From contig JAHHIA010000007.1 of the NCBI GenBank assembly GCA_019359045.1, positions 276,515 to 340,514 on the forward strand: a stretch of DNA of 64,000 bases. Direction: 5' to 3'. This document shows, piece after piece, positions 47,150 to 57,397 of the stretch. Both the position numbers and the translations under genes were made by a program. Position 1 is the stretch's first letter. The number at the start of each line of letters is the position of its first letter. The stretch is from Scytolyngbya sp. HA4215-MV1 (lineage in GTDB: Bacteria > Cyanobacteriota > Cyanobacteriia > Leptolyngbyales > Leptolyngbyaceae). Under the pieces are notes generated by a model. That model had not been told where the DNA came from. It searched no databases and saw only the letters and a program-made list of their open reading frames with translations.

Positions 47150-50148
47150 TAGATTGGTTCCAACCCTACTGAATTGGAAAATCCAACCGTCCCATTAGGA
47201 GCGTCACGCTTCTGTTGTGAGGAGCGATTCCCCAAGGCTTGCATCATTTGCCGCACTTGGGCAGCGACAAGACGATCTGGATCATCCTTCAACATAGGTA
47301 GCAATTCTATCAGAGCGCGGGGGGATGCAACTTGTAAATATGACAAAACAGATTCTCGGACAAAGCCGGTTGGATGTCTGAGACAGGAGATCGTTTGGTC
47401 AGGCGTTAAGCTCCAACGAGCTTGTCTTGCAAGATGGAAGCAACATGCTAACGACCAGTCAGACAGAAAATGTCGCAACTCTAACAAAAATCGTAGACGA
47501 TCGCTGGGAGACATCGACTCGTAGTGAACAATGTCTGTCAGGCTCTGCATTTTTTCGCGATCAGAGCGCCGATCAAGTACACTCAAAAGCGCACGCTTGC
47601 TGGGGATATCCAACGTATTGTCTAAAATTTCTAACCCGCGTGCCATGGTAGTTCGAGAACCCGATTGTAGATTAAATGCGGCTGCCTGAATTGAACTGAG
47701 TGGATAAAGAAACTTCATCAACATAAATAGGCGATCGATCGCATCGGATTGCAAATCCCGTAATGTGTTCTTTAAAAAATCGGCTTCTCGCCCGCTGACC
47801 TCCTGAGGAGCCATATCTAGCAAAGCCGCATAAATCTGTCCAATAAACATTAATTCTTGGTTAATCAGCAGTTCCACACCACTGCGTCCTAACCGATCCA
47901 AAACACCATCAATCCCAGTTTCTTGAGGCATTTTGAGTAAGATTCGCAAAATATTGCGTCGGGTCGTTCCCCAGGCGGTTTTAATTTGTGAAATGAGTGC
48001 GTCCAGAGCTTCCATAGTGCCAATTTGACCAATGACCTTCCAGGCATGGGTTCGCACTAATTCTGGCTTATGCACATCTGTTGCCAACTCTACCAACATT
48101 GGGATGGCATCATTTTCCAACCGAACGAGGGCTTGCATTGCTGCATCCCGTGTGGATTTATAAACCAGTCCTCGCAGCAGTGAAGGATAATATTCCTCTA
48201 GATGAGTGGCAGCGATCGCCTCCAGCAACGCACAACGCACCCGCAAAGACTCATCCTGCAACAACTGCGGAATATAAAGTCGTAGTGCTTGTAAATACAC
48301 TGCCTCACCCAGCGCACGGCAGCCCATCACCCGTTCTCGTTCGCGCTTATGGGTTAACATCAGCCGCAAAGTATTCGTCGCTTCAGCCTTTTGAGTTGGG
48401 TTACCCCGCCGCATCATTAATGAAGCAGCCGTTCCCCTGACCACCGGATCAACTTCCGATTGCAAATAAGGACGTAATTGACGAATATCCGGATCATCTT
48501 GAGTCAACCAAACATAGCGCAGAGCAACTGCCAGCACCTCCGGCGGAAGCGGTTGATCCACCAATGCCTGCACTTGAGGCAAGTAAGTTGGATTCGGATA
48601 TGCCAGCATAGCTTCGAGGCTTTGGCGCTTTAAGGCAGGAGGCAGTTTGATCAGCAAAGGTGCCAGTACTTCACCCACATTGCGGGGATCAATTTGACTC
48701 AGTAATTCAATGCAGGAACGTTTGTGTGCTTCAGTTCCAGGTTGATCGAGCGCCTCCACAACCGCCCGTTTTACCTCCCGTAAATCGACCTCAGACAAAC
48801 TGAGTTGTCCCCGTTCAGCACTCACCACCAATAAGCTGACATACCGAGCTCGCAAAAACCAAATGACCGAAAACCAAACTAATGCAAGGATGACAATCAG
48901 CAGAATAAAAATGTGACTTAACCATAATTCCAAACCACTCTTTTGAGCCACCCAGATGATGCCCAAAAATGCGAGTCCCGTTACTCCAGTAGAGATTGGT
49001 TCAGCGATGCCGCGCACTACGGCTTGTAGTTCGCTCCGCATACTATCTGGAACTGGCTGAAAAAGCACTGGACTGATGCCAATAAATAATGTGTAGTGCA
49101 ACAGTTCATAAAGAAACTTGAGTGCAACAGTCCCCCATAAAATTGGCAACAAGGCGCTGACAGAAAAAGCCCCTAAAAGAATCAGCACTACTGGCAAAAG
49201 CATTGCTGCTGCGAAAACGCCGACCCGCTCAATCACACGACTGGAAGCCAGCCATTGCATGGACAGTTCAAAAATCCCTAAAATTCCGCTAAATAAACCC
49301 AGGATACTTGCAAGTTCTTCTCCTTTGAGATTGACTTCTTTTAACTGGCTGAGAAATTGAAAATCAACCAATAAAAACAGCACCTGCGCCATGATAAAAA
49401 AGCCAAACAGCAAGATCACATAGCGCCGGATAGGACCTCGAAGCCGACGGGTGGTGTGATCAGGTTGATTTTCTTCCGATCGTCGCTTGAGAGAATCTGG
49501 AAAAGCCTGTTGATAGCTCTGGCTTAAGTAGAACAGGATGCCCGCACCGATCGCCATCATGCCGCAAGCCAGCAAAATCACATTCGATAGCCCAACCCAG
49601 TGGACAATAATCGTTAGAGAAAAGCCACTGACTACATCTGCCAGTAGAATGCCACTACTAATTAGTGGATAAGCGCGTTTAACTTCCCGAATATTAAAAA
49701 GCTGATTGGCCGTAATCGATGTGTTGAGGTCATTCAGGACATAAATCGCTTCCAGCCACAGTCGCATGACGAAGACTGTAATACCGAATAGATAAGGGCT
49801 GGCACTCAACCCAAAATAAAACAAAATCAGGGGAGCTGCCATGAGTACCGCAATCACGACGATTACCCGACGTAGCGGTATCATTTTTTGGAGCTGAGAA
49901 TAGACAAACCCTAAACCAGAACCCATACCGGCACTGGCAACATAAATCCAGGGCAAGCCATCAGCCTGATACTTATCTAAAAAGAGGGTGACCGCACTGG
50001 TTTCCAACCAGAGCAGCCCTATCGAAGTAGTGGTATAAAAAGCAAACATGAAAAAGGTGCGTTCGCTTTCGTCGGGACGGAGGTTGACCCACTTCAGCAA
50101 CCGTTCTCCCCATTTGCTCTCGGCAAACCACCCATGTTGAGGGTTCAT
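47149..50148 (-). CDS. MFS/ATP-ADP-translocase-like membrane protein with HEAT repeats
   Basis: 999 residues. About 1-440 holds some 10-12 membrane helices, resembling the nucleotide transporter (Npt/Tlc) branch of the MFS superfamily; substrate is not known. About 450-960 is a soluble array of HEAT-like helical pairs (RSCIELLSQIDPRNVGEVLAPLL; LVRTHAWKVIGQIG; TGFVRESVLSYLQVA). The short C-terminal tail is polar. HEAT arrays bind proteins or sense load, so this may be a regulated transporter whose gate is linked to the cNMP-binding protein encoded directly downstream. Start ATG 50148. Nucleotide transport is an inference only. Confidence 0.82.
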   Translation of the reverse strand: MNPQHGWFAESKWGERLLKWVNLRPDESERTFFMFAFYTTTSIGLLWLETSAVTLFLDKYQADGLPWIYVASAGMGSGLGFVYSQLQKMIPLRRVIVVIAVLMAAPLILFYFGLSASPYLFGITVFVMRLWLEAIYVLNDLNTSITANQLFNIREVKRAYPLISSGILLADVVSGFSLTIIVHWVGLSNVILLACGMMAIGAGILFYLSQSYQQAFPDSLKRRSEENQPDHTTRRLRGPIRRYVILLFGFFIMAQVLFLLVDFQFLSQLKEVNLKGEELASILGLFSGILGIFELSMQWLASSRVIERVGVFAAAMLLPVVLILLGAFSVSALLPILWGTVALKFLYELLHYTLFIGISPVLFQPVPDSMRSELQAVVRGIAEPISTGVTGLAFLGIIWVAQKSGLELWLSHIFILLIVILALVWFSVIWFLRARYVSLLVVSAERGQLSLSEVDLREVKRAVVEALDQPGTEAHKRSCIELLSQIDPRNVGEVLAPLLIKLPPALKRQSLEAMLAYPNPTYLPQVQALVDQPLPPEVLAVALRYVWLTQDDPDIRQLRPYLQSEVDPVVRGTAASLMMRRGNPTQKAEATNTLRLMLTHKRERERVMGCRALGEAVYLQALRLYIPQLLQDESLRVRCALLEAIAATHLEEYYPSLLRGLVYKSTRDAAMQALVRLENDAIPMLVELATDVHKPELVRTHAWKVIGQIGTMEALDALISQIKTAWGTTRRNILRILLKMPQETGIDGVLDRLGRSGVELLINQELMFIGQIYAALLDMAPQEVSGREADFLKNTLRDLQSDAIDRLFMLMKFLYPLSSIQAAAFNLQSGSRTTMARGLEILDNTLDIPSKRALLSVLDRRSDREKMQSLTDIVHYESMSPSDRLRFLLELRHFLSDWSLACCFHLARQARWSLTPDQTISCLRHPTGFVRESVLSYLQVASPRALIELLPMLKDDPDRLVAAQVRQMMQALGNRSSQQKRDAPNGTVGFSNSVGLEPI

Positions 50149-50572
50149 TTTAATCTTACCCTTATTGCCTATTTAGGAAGGTCTTTTGACAGCTCAATCT
50201 CGAATCATCGCTTGGTCTTGCGGAAGCACCTTAACAACCTCAAAAATCAGAAGCTTGCTAAGCGAATAACCCTAATCTTGTAACCTAAGCAAAATCGTCT
50301 GGGGTTAACATACCCAAGCTAACTGTAATTCTTATAAGAGCTGAAGTCTTTATTAAACTACTGATTCGAAAAAATTAGATGATTTTTCGCTAAATTTATC
50401 TACTCCAAAAAAAGAGTAATGATGAGATCTCGCGATTTCAAATCAATGATGAGATTGAAAGGCTTTATTAAGAAGATTCCTAGAGAAGATTTTACCCTTT
50501 GCCATTGCTCTTCGACTTCGCTCAGGGCAGAAGCTGGCTAAACGGAGTCTAAGCTAGCGGATAATTTGTTTG
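50149..50572. other. Intergenic region downstream of infC and its neighbour
   Basis: About 420 bp, AT-rich, promoter of the HEAT protein gene expected at its left end. The stretch near 50512-50532 (CTTCGACTTCGCTCAGGGCA) resembles a short dispersed motif common in cyanobacterial intergenic DNA. No gene seen. Confidence 0.45.
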
Positions 50573-50890
50573 CTAGAAATCTCCTAAGCAAGGCTCCGTG
50601 GCAGCTTTATTCACAATCTCAAATAGGACGGTGATATTCTCAAAACAATTTTTCAGAAGATTAAAACTGTCTTGTTGGATTCCATCTCCAAAAAAAGATG
50701 GGTCATCGTAAGGCAGAACTGAGATCAGAACAGATAGACCCGCAAAGGCTATTGGAATTCTATGCCTCTTCAGGCAATGCTCTAAAACTTGATCCCAGCA
50801 AGAAAATACGTGATTTCTACCAACGGTTTTGCTTCCGATAGGTCTTATAAGAACCCAGTCAGGCAAAAATACATCCAAATTCCTTGCCAT
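50573..50890 (-). CDS. Possible small protein, unknown
   Basis: 105 codons starting 26 bp after the infC stop on the same strand. The predicted protein (MARNLDVFLPDWVLIRPIGS...) has one weakly hydrophobic stretch (IPIAFAGLSVLISVL) and several cysteines, but matches no family I know. It could be a real orphan gene co-transcribed with infC or an accidental open frame. Low confidence. Confidence 0.3.
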   Translation of the reverse strand: MARNLDVFLPDWVLIRPIGSKTVGRNHVFSCWDQVLEHCLKRHRIPIAFAGLSVLISVLPYDDPSFFGDGIQQDSFNLLKNCFENITVLFEIVNKAATEPCLGDF

Positions 50891-50916
50891 GAGAAGGCTG
50901 GTTCAGGTTTTTCAGG

Positions 50917-51450
50917 CTACTTCTTGGGGGCAAGCAACATCATCATGTTACGTCCCTCTCTTTTGGGAGCCTGCTGAACCTCAGCAACTTCCTGTAAATC
51001 CGTTGCCATTCGTTTTAAGAGTTCTTCTGCCATATCGCTATGTTGAATTTCTCTTCCACGAAACATAATCGTTGCTTTGACCTTATCACCATCTTCCAAG
51101 AAGCCTTTTGCCTGGCGAATCCGCACATTATAGTCGTGCTGCTCAATTTTGTAGCGCATCTTGACTTCTTTAACGTCAACTGTATGCTGCTTTTTCTTGG
51201 CTTCTCGAGCTTTTTTTTCTTGCTCAAACTTGAATTTGCCATAATCCATAATCCGGCAGACTGGCGGATCAGCTTTGTCACTGACTAAAACTAAGTCCAA
51301 TTCTTTTTCATCTGCCAGTTGCAAAGCATCACGGGGAAGCATAATTCCGAGTTGCGAACCATCTGAGTCAATGACTCGGATTTTAGGAAACCGAATGCGC
51401 TCATTGATTACAGGTAAGTCGCGGTTTGGTCTTTTTTCGCTCACAGGCAA
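50917..51450 (-). CDS. infC: Translation initiation factor IF-3
   Basis: 177 residues. N-terminal domain with [17 protein letters not shown] and a C-terminal domain with [18 protein letters not shown] and [12 protein letters not shown]-3 keeps 30S subunits free and proofreads start codons. The family start MPV matches the TTG at 51450; no ATG is available near it. A rare start codon is well known for infC in many bacteria, where IF-3 represses its own translation by rejecting non-standard starts, so autoregulation is likely here. No clear Shine-Dalgarno is visible. Confidence 0.95.
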   Translation of the reverse strand: MPVSEKRPNRDLPVINERIRFPKIRVIDSDGSQLGIMLPRDALQLADEKELDLVLVSDKADPPVCRIMDYGKFKFEQEKKAREAKKKQHTVDVKEVKMRYKIEQHDYNVRIRQAKGFLEDGDKVKATIMFRGREIQHSDMAEELLKRMATDLQEVAEVQQAPKREGRNMMMLLAPKK

Positions 51451-51909
51451 TTTGGGAGGTTGTACAAATTTACAAACGACAACTAGAGGACAGGCTGAAG
51501 CGCCAAATAAATTTTCTCAGAATAAAAAAGAGAATCGATAGAAGCCTTTTAACATGGCTAGTTCATCGGGAAAGCGAACAGAGTTCTTAAAAAGAGTTGT
51601 ATTTGTCATTCTACTCAGTCTGTACAAAATTCTGTCTAGTTGTTCATCTAAATTCCAAGAAGCGTGGAAAAATGCTAAAAAGTCTTTACGGCTTAAGGGT
51701 TATCGTCCGAAAATTGGATGAAGTTTGATAGAAGGGTTGCTCAGTTTTGCGGCAAGAACCCTAGGCCGCGATCGCACGCTCAGAAATTTTCAGTAAGCTA
51801 GGAAATCCAGCCTTTCAATCAAGTGCCTTGCTGGCGAGGTGAACATTGCTGAAATGGGTGCAGGCTAGAATAGAAGGAAGATTGTAATTTTTTAGCGCTG
51901 AGGTAGGGG
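51451..51909. other. Intergenic region between divergent infC and hydrolase genes
   Basis: About 460 bp. It must hold the promoters of infC (minus) and the alpha/beta hydrolase (plus). No gene, repeat or RNA is recognised; one HIP1 octamer occurs near 51769. Confidence 0.5.
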
Positions 51910-52878
51910 TTGGACACTTCCTTGCACTGGCAACAACGAGTCGGGAATCAACGCGATTGGGTCTGGCGGGGTTGGCAAACACGCTATACCTATTTGAGAT
52001 CAGCTCAGCCTCTGGAGAACGAGACTCCACTGATTTTATTGCATGGATTTGGGGCTTCGATCGGACACTGGCGACATAATTTGACCGCACTTGCTCAACA
52101 TCATCCGGTTTATGCGTTGGATCTGTTGGGATTTGGAGCTTCCGAAAAAGCGATCGCCAACTACGATGCCATGCTTTGGGTAGAGCAGGTTTATGATTTT
52201 TGGCAAGCTTTTATTCGTAAACCCGTTGTCCTGGTTGGTAATTCGATCGGCTCTTTGGTCTCTTTGGCAATCGCAGCAACTTATCCTGAAATGGTGCAAG
52301 GGGTTGTGATGATTAGCTTGCCCGATCCGTCTGTACGCGAAGAAGCAATCCCAGCTTTGATCCGCCCTCTCGTGATCGGGATAGAGAGGATGTTTACTTC
52401 GCCACTCTTACTACGCGCCTTATTTCCGATCGTACGTCGTCCACAAGTGGTTCGTCCTTGGGCAGCGATCGCTTACGCCAATTCCCAAGCTGTAACCGAT
52501 GAGTTAGTCGAGATTTTAGCAGGACCTGCACAAGATCGAGGATCGGCTCAGGCTTTTTGTACGATTTTGAAAGCCATGACGAGTAGTGAGTTCGGACCCC
52601 GCGTCAAGACAGTATTGCAAACCCTAGACATTCCTTTATTGCTGCTTTGGGGCAAGCAAGATCGAATGATTCCCAAACAATTAGCGCGTCCCAGTCAGTA
52701 TCTGAGCTACAATTCCCGGCTCAAATTAGTGGAACTGGAGGACGCAGGACATTGCCCTCATGATGAATGCCCTGAACGAGTTAACCAAGAAATCCTCGAA
52801 TGGATGGCATCCTGGCGAGACACACTGACATTAGAGCTAAATGCTGCACTATTACCATCACTCTCTTTGAATGAATAA
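51910..52878 (+). CDS. Alpha/beta hydrolase
   Basis: 322 residues. Core fold with LLHGFGASIGHWRHN (oxyanion strand), nucleophile elbow VGNSIGS (Ser near 115), acid LLWGKQDRMIP and catalytic His in EDAGHCPHDE. Close to a common cyanobacterial hydrolase group of unknown substrate. The start is TTG at 51910 with GAGG about 8 bases upstream; the next ATG would cut off the first strands. Convergent with the small gene at 52995. Confidence 0.88.
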   Translation: MDTSLHWQQRVGNQRDWVWRGWQTRYTYLRSAQPLENETPLILLHGFGASIGHWRHNLTALAQHHPVYALDLLGFGASEKAIANYDAMLWVEQVYDFWQAFIRKPVVLVGNSIGSLVSLAIAATYPEMVQGVVMISLPDPSVREEAIPALIRPLVIGIERMFTSPLLLRALFPIVRRPQVVRPWAAIAYANSQAVTDELVEILAGPAQDRGSAQAFCTILKAMTSSEFGPRVKTVLQTLDIPLLLLWGKQDRMIPKQLARPSQYLSYNSRLKLVELEDAGHCPHDECPERVNQEILEWMASWRDTLTLELNAALLPSLSLNE

Positions 52879-52994
52879 CTGCGATTGTGCAAGCATATCT
52901 TGGCAAAAATTTTCATTTGGGAGAGCCTGTTTGCAATTCTTGCCTTTTCCCAACGAGAGCAAAAAAATTATGGAAGGATTCAAATAGTCCATTT

Positions 52995-53207
52995 TTAGCT
53001 GCAAGGACCTTCACTTTGCTGCGGTACTTTTTGCCACCCGTATTCTTTTGTGATTCCCGGTTTTTCAATACTGATTTGACTGAGCATTTCACATAAAACC
53101 GCTGTGACAGCTTTCGCATCAAGTCTTTTTTCTTCTAGACGAGAATGCTGTACGTAAGTCAGTAGGGTCAGTGCACCACTCAAAGTTAGTTTTTCAATTG
53201 AAGCCAT
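52995..53207 (-). CDS. Small conserved cyanobacterial protein, unknown
   Basis: 70 residues, MASIEKLTLSGALTLLTYVQ... with a helical, partly hydrophobic first half and a polar tail ending QQSEGPCS. It resembles short hypothetical proteins seen in other cyanobacteria. The ATG at 53207 is preferred because GAGG lies about 7-10 bases upstream; an earlier in-frame GTG at 53225 overlaps that site region. It follows nadB on the same strand after 162 bp. Confidence 0.6.
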   Translation of the reverse strand: MASIEKLTLSGALTLLTYVQHSRLEEKRLDAKAVTAVLCEMLSQISIEKPGITKEYGWQKVPQQSEGPCS

Positions 53208-53369
53208 GATCGATTTACCTCTCACTCCTGCTCAGGGAACAGCAATTTTCAGGAGCTTATAAACACATACAACCGCACCCAGCTGATTCCATAACTTTTC
53301 TAAAATTTGTGCAGAAATAAGCACCCGGGTGCTGGTATAGGGCAAGTGAAAAGTTTCAGGCAATGGGTA

Positions 53370-55076
53370 CTAGCTTTCATCGGATGCAAGAGGAGGAGAT
53401 TTCCACAGGCGATCGGCTTGCACCAGCGTGTGCACCTGCCATTCGGTTTGAGTTTGGGGATGATCCAGACGATAATGCCCCCCCCGACTCTCAGTTCGGA
53501 ATGCAGCACTTTTCAAAATGAGATAGCCAATATCGAGTAAATTTTGAGTCTCGCTCCAAAGACGGAGTGTGGCTTGTTGGTGAGCTCCGTCTAAGTTAAT
53601 GGACTGTCCAATGGGTCGATTCAGCACCCACTGGCTCAGACTCAATTGGGCAAATTCCTGTCGCCAGTGTTCAACTTGGGCGATCGCCTGTGCCAAACTC
53701 GCTTGTTCTCGACAAATCCCTGCCTCTTGCCAAATCAGACGGGGAAGCTCCTGCCTGAGAACCTCAATTCTCTTAAGTTCTGTGGCGATAAAATTTGGTT
53801 CAGTCACAGCAGAAACGGCGATCGCCGCTTGAGTATCGTGATTGCTGGGTTGGACTTCTAAATGGGCTAACTGCGCGCCGAAAACCAAGCACTCTAACAA
53901 AGAATTACTGGCGAGACGATTAGCACCATGAACCCCTGTACTGGCAGTTTCACCAACTGCATACAGTCCAGGAATCGAGGTTTGATTGGCTAAATCGGTC
54001 GCAATTCCCCCCATCCAATAGTGAGCAGCGGGAGCCACGGGGATCGGCTCGTGAAATACATCAATGCCCCACTGCTGGCAAACCTGGATGATGTTAGGGA
54101 AGCGATGATGGATAGTTTCGATCGGGATGGGACGCATATCCAACCAGACATTGGCAATGGACGGATCTGGCTCAGTGCGCTGGAGATGGCTAAAGATGGC
54201 ACGACTCACCACATCTCTGGGGGCAAGCTCTCCATCGGGATGATAATCAAAAGCGAAACGCCGTCCCTGGCGATCGATGAGATGAGCACCCTCTCCCCGC
54301 ACAGCTTCACTGATTAAAAACCGAGGTGCTCCCAATTTCGTGAGTGCTGTCGGATGAAATTGAACAAATTCCAGATCCCGTAAAATAGCCTGAGAACGCC
54401 AAGCGATAGCGACCCCATCTCCTGTACTCAACGGTGGATTAGTCGTCTGAGCAAATACTTGCCCACCACCACCCGTCGCCAGGATAACCGCTTTTGAGCG
54501 TATCCATAGAATTTTCCCCTGGTAAACCGTGCAAACTCCCTGACAATGACCTGTTTGTGGATCTAACCAGAGATTCAGGATAAAAGCATTAGAAAATGCC
54601 TGAATATTTTGGCGATTGAGCAACTGAGCAACTAACCGGCTGACGACCGCTCTACCGGTCGTATCGGCGGCATGGAGAACGCGCCGATGAGAATGTGCTG
54701 CTTCCAGGGTTAGGGCCAGATCGTTGCCCCGTCGATCGAAGGCAACTCCCATTTGTAAAAGAGATTGAATACAAGCAGGTGCTTGCTGAACGAGAAATTC
54801 AACCGCAGCTCGATCGCATAAACCAACGCCAGCGTGTAATGTATCGGCAATATGAGAATCGAAAGAATCTTCTGAAGCGACAACAGCAGCAATTCCTCCC
54901 TGAGCCCAATCGCTCGCTGAAAGGGAAAGAGTGTCTTTAGTCAATAACCCAACTTGGAAGCGATCGGGCAAGCACAAAGCAGCATACAGCCCAGCTGCAC
55001 CAGCACCGATCACCAGAACATCGAATTGATCAGGTAGTTCTAGATCTAGGGAAGGCTCGGAAGCGGAGGAGATCAA
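53370..55076 (-). CDS. nadB: L-aspartate oxidase
   Basis: 568 residues. FAD-dependent oxidation of L-aspartate to iminoaspartate, the first step of de novo NAD synthesis; NadA (encoded at 60.7 kb) condenses the product. FAD motif VIGAGAAGLYAALCL near 22, SDWAQGGIAAVVA, substrate-site region HGANRLASNSLLECLVFG and the C-terminal helical domain are present. A TGA lies two codons upstream, so translation starts at TTG 55076. The C-terminal tail (about 20 residues beyond the usual end) has no motif. Confidence 0.95.
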   Translation of the reverse strand: MISSASEPSLDLELPDQFDVLVIGAGAAGLYAALCLPDRFQVGLLTKDTLSLSASDWAQGGIAAVVASEDSFDSHIADTLHAGVGLCDRAAVEFLVQQAPACIQSLLQMGVAFDRRGNDLALTLEAAHSHRRVLHAADTTGRAVVSRLVAQLLNRQNIQAFSNAFILNLWLDPQTGHCQGVCTVYQGKILWIRSKAVILATGGGGQVFAQTTNPPLSTGDGVAIAWRSQAILRDLEFVQFHPTALTKLGAPRFLISEAVRGEGAHLIDRQGRRFAFDYHPDGELAPRDVVSRAIFSHLQRTEPDPSIANVWLDMRPIPIETIHHRFPNIIQVCQQWGIDVFHEPIPVAPAAHYWMGGIATDLANQTSIPGLYAVGETASTGVHGANRLASNSLLECLVFGAQLAHLEVQPSNHDTQAAIAVSAVTEPNFIATELKRIEVLRQELPRLIWQEAGICREQASLAQAIAQVEHWRQEFAQLSLSQWVLNRPIGQSINLDGAHQQATLRLWSETQNLLDIGYLILKSAAFRTESRGGHYRLDHPQTQTEWQVHTLVQADRLWKSPPLASDES

Positions 55077-55555
55077 TCTTCAAACTCTTAACGTATTGTT
55101 AATTAGATGATTCGAGTAGCAGCCCGTCAATTTTTGATTGATAAATGCGCAAACCACACAACTATCTGTGAGAGATTCTACTCCTTCTTTTTTGAAAGAA
55201 ATCGACCTTCGGGATCAAATCGAAAAAGATAGGGTGAGCGCTGCCCACCCTTAACAGTCTGCCTTAACCTCTAAACAATTCCTGAAACAGGAACAGATGA
55301 GTAGCCAGGATTCATTGAGTTACATCAACATGCCATTCTGTCGGCACAATCTACCATAGGCCGAAGCTCTCAGACTCAAGCAATCGTCCAAGAACCGACC
55401 CTGCAAGAAAGCAAACATTCTGATTAGATGGCTTCATTCAGAATGATAAAACTGAGATGCAATTCAAAAGTCTTTCTAACAAAGAAAATCTTTCAGATTC
55501 CTAACTAGAAGGTAATACGCAGAAGTGCTTGTGAAACTTCCCCAGAAAAAGTGAC
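55077..55555. other. Intergenic region between psbU and nadB
   Basis: About 480 bp on the leader side of nadB. A hairpin AGGGTG-AGCGCTGCC-CACCCT (55231-55251) stands out and is built like the one after clpB. It could end the psbU transcript or act in the nadB leader. No gene seen. Confidence 0.5.
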
Positions 55556-55990
55556 TTAGCGGTAGATACCGTTATTGATCCGGTCATCCCCTTCAACCAG
55601 GGCTTCTTCAACTGGGGTAACAGTAAATTTGTCTAAATTTGCCTGCAAAACATCTTTCTGAGCTGCGCTCAAACCAGAGATCTTGAGAACATCATTCACA
55701 TTGTCATAAGGTGCATTCTTGACAATTACTTTTGCCAGGGTGGGGTACAGACCTGGATATTGTAAGAACGAACGAACATTGGTGTTATTCAAGTCAATTT
55801 TCTTACCAAATTCGGTACCCAGTTTGTCATCCATCGCATTCCGAATGGGTGCTTCCGCAGCCAAAATTGGCGATGAATACAGGTTGGAAAAATTCAAATT
55901 GGCGGCAAGTGCCTCCTGAGAACTCCCTAACCCTCCCAGAAAACCCATTAGTAAACCCAAGATTGCTATTACTCGAACAAAGCGTTTCAT
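55556..55990 (-). CDS. psbU: Photosystem II extrinsic 12-kDa protein PsbU
   Basis: 144 residues. A Sec signal peptide ([20 protein letters not shown], cut near ALA-AN) sends it to the thylakoid lumen. The mature part has two helix-hairpin-helix-like segments ([20 protein letters not shown] and [20 protein letters not shown]) typical of PsbU, and the C-terminus is short and acidic. It stabilises the oxygen-evolving complex. The frame opens at 56035, but ATG 55990 has GGGAGG 9 bases upstream and gives the proper signal peptide. Confidence 0.96.
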   Translation of the reverse strand: MKRFVRVIAILGLLMGFLGGLGSSQEALAANLNFSNLYSSPILAAEAPIRNAMDDKLGTEFGKKIDLNNTNVRSFLQYPGLYPTLAKVIVKNAPYDNVNDVLKISGLSAAQKDVLQANLDKFTVTPVEEALVEGDDRINNGIYR

Positions 55991-56162
55991 CAACTTATAC
56001 CTCCCGTGCTGGCGGACGGAATCTATACACAGCATCTATTAGAGACTATCACCTCTGCTGCGCGATCTGATAAAAGCATCTCATTTTTTGGTCGCAATCC
56101 ATCCAATCGGGCAATAACGCCAGTAAAATCCTGGTTAATTTCTGCGTTGCCCTAGGTTGAAT

Positions 56163-57152
56163 TTAGCTTTTGCTACTGGTTTGTAAAAAAGTATCGAGCG
56201 CATCGAAGGAGCAAGCATGAGTCAGCGTAGGGTTATCGTATCCTTTGAGCTTGACTGAATATTGCTTAAACAAAGTAGGTTGGGTTTCTAGCTCGGCGAG
56301 ATACTGATAGGTCGATTCCCCCAGAGAAATATCTAGCCCAATTTGTTTGGTAGAGCTTTCTAACCGAAAAGCAGCATTGACCGTATCACCTAGGGCTGTG
56401 TAATCAGGACGATCGCCACTCCCTGTATTGCCTACCATGGCAAACCCAGTGTTCACTCCCGCCCCAATCCTCAGTGGAAAAGGTAAGGGATATTGGTTAT
56501 GGAGATCGGCAGTCATTTTATGCAAAGAACTGAGCGCGCGAAAAATTCGTAACATTTCATCCTGGGTCACGCCCTGAGTGCCGTGAATCCAGACCGCCAT
56601 GACAGCGTCACCAATGTACTTGTCTACCCAGCTGCCGTACTCGCGGATAATATTGCCAGCATGACGAAACCAGGTACCAATCACCTCGGAGAGCAACTTC
56701 TCGTCTACTTGTCGGGTCAAAACGGTGAAGTCTCGGATATCAACCACCAGGACAGAAATCAACCGCCGCACATGGAGAGTTGCAGTCGCAGTAAATTCTT
56801 TTGAGTCCATGCTGAGACCTGAATCGGTGGCATGAATCAGCGAAGGACAGTAAAATTCTAGTTCGGTTTGTCCAAAAGTGAGACGATCGCCATTATGAAG
56901 CGTGACCGGGATACTGACCCGGCGACCATTCACGAAAGAACCATTACGGCTACCCAGATCGATGAGATAGAATTCCCCGGTTTCCATGCATTGCAGCATT
57001 GCATGGTTGCGCGAAATCCAACGATCGTTTAGAACGAAGTTATTATCTTCACTCCGACCAATCGTCCAACAGTTGCCACCAACGAGAGAGAGACAACGGG
57101 TACTCGATTCAGTCCTCAATAAGAGATGGGGAGAGGGTTGCAAGGTCACCAC
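56163..57152 (-). CDS. FHA domain adenylate/guanylate cyclase (class III)
   Basis: 329 residues. N-terminal FHA domain at about 25-100 (TIGRSEDNNFVLND, ISRNHA, GSRNGSFVNG) binds phosphothreonine peptides. The C-terminal class III cyclase domain at about 130-310 has both metal aspartates (VVDIRDF and KYIGDAVMAVW) and DYTALGDTVNAAFRL, whose Thr suggests the adenylate (IIIb) type. It should make cAMP in response to a kinase signal. The start is GTG at 57152. Cytoplasmic; no membrane segment. A cNMP-binding protein is encoded 9 kb away. Confidence 0.9.
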   Translation of the reverse strand: MVTLQPSPHLLLRTESSTRCLSLVGGNCWTIGRSEDNNFVLNDRWISRNHAMLQCMETGEFYLIDLGSRNGSFVNGRRVSIPVTLHNGDRLTFGQTELEFYCPSLIHATDSGLSMDSKEFTATATLHVRRLISVLVVDIRDFTVLTRQVDEKLLSEVIGTWFRHAGNIIREYGSWVDKYIGDAVMAVWIHGTQGVTQDEMLRIFRALSSLHKMTADLHNQYPLPFPLRIGAGVNTGFAMVGNTGSGDRPDYTALGDTVNAAFRLESSTKQIGLDISLGESTYQYLAELETQPTLFKQYSVKLKGYDNPTLTHACSFDALDTFLQTSSKS

Positions 57153-57397
57153 GGGCTAATAGATAAGGTTATCTTTTCCCTAGATGCATCCTGACACATT
57201 TACGGATAGATGTCAGTGACGAATAGATGTCAATGTACGTGGCTCAACACAGAGAGCCGCAAGCTTAAAAGCTAACCGACTAGCCAAGCCCTAGACATTA
57301 TAGGTCGGCTGATAAAAATTGACAGATCAGCGATTTTCGGCAAAAGGACAGCAAGCCAGACCAAAGCGGTAGCTAGCCAGGGAAGAAGAACAGCCAA

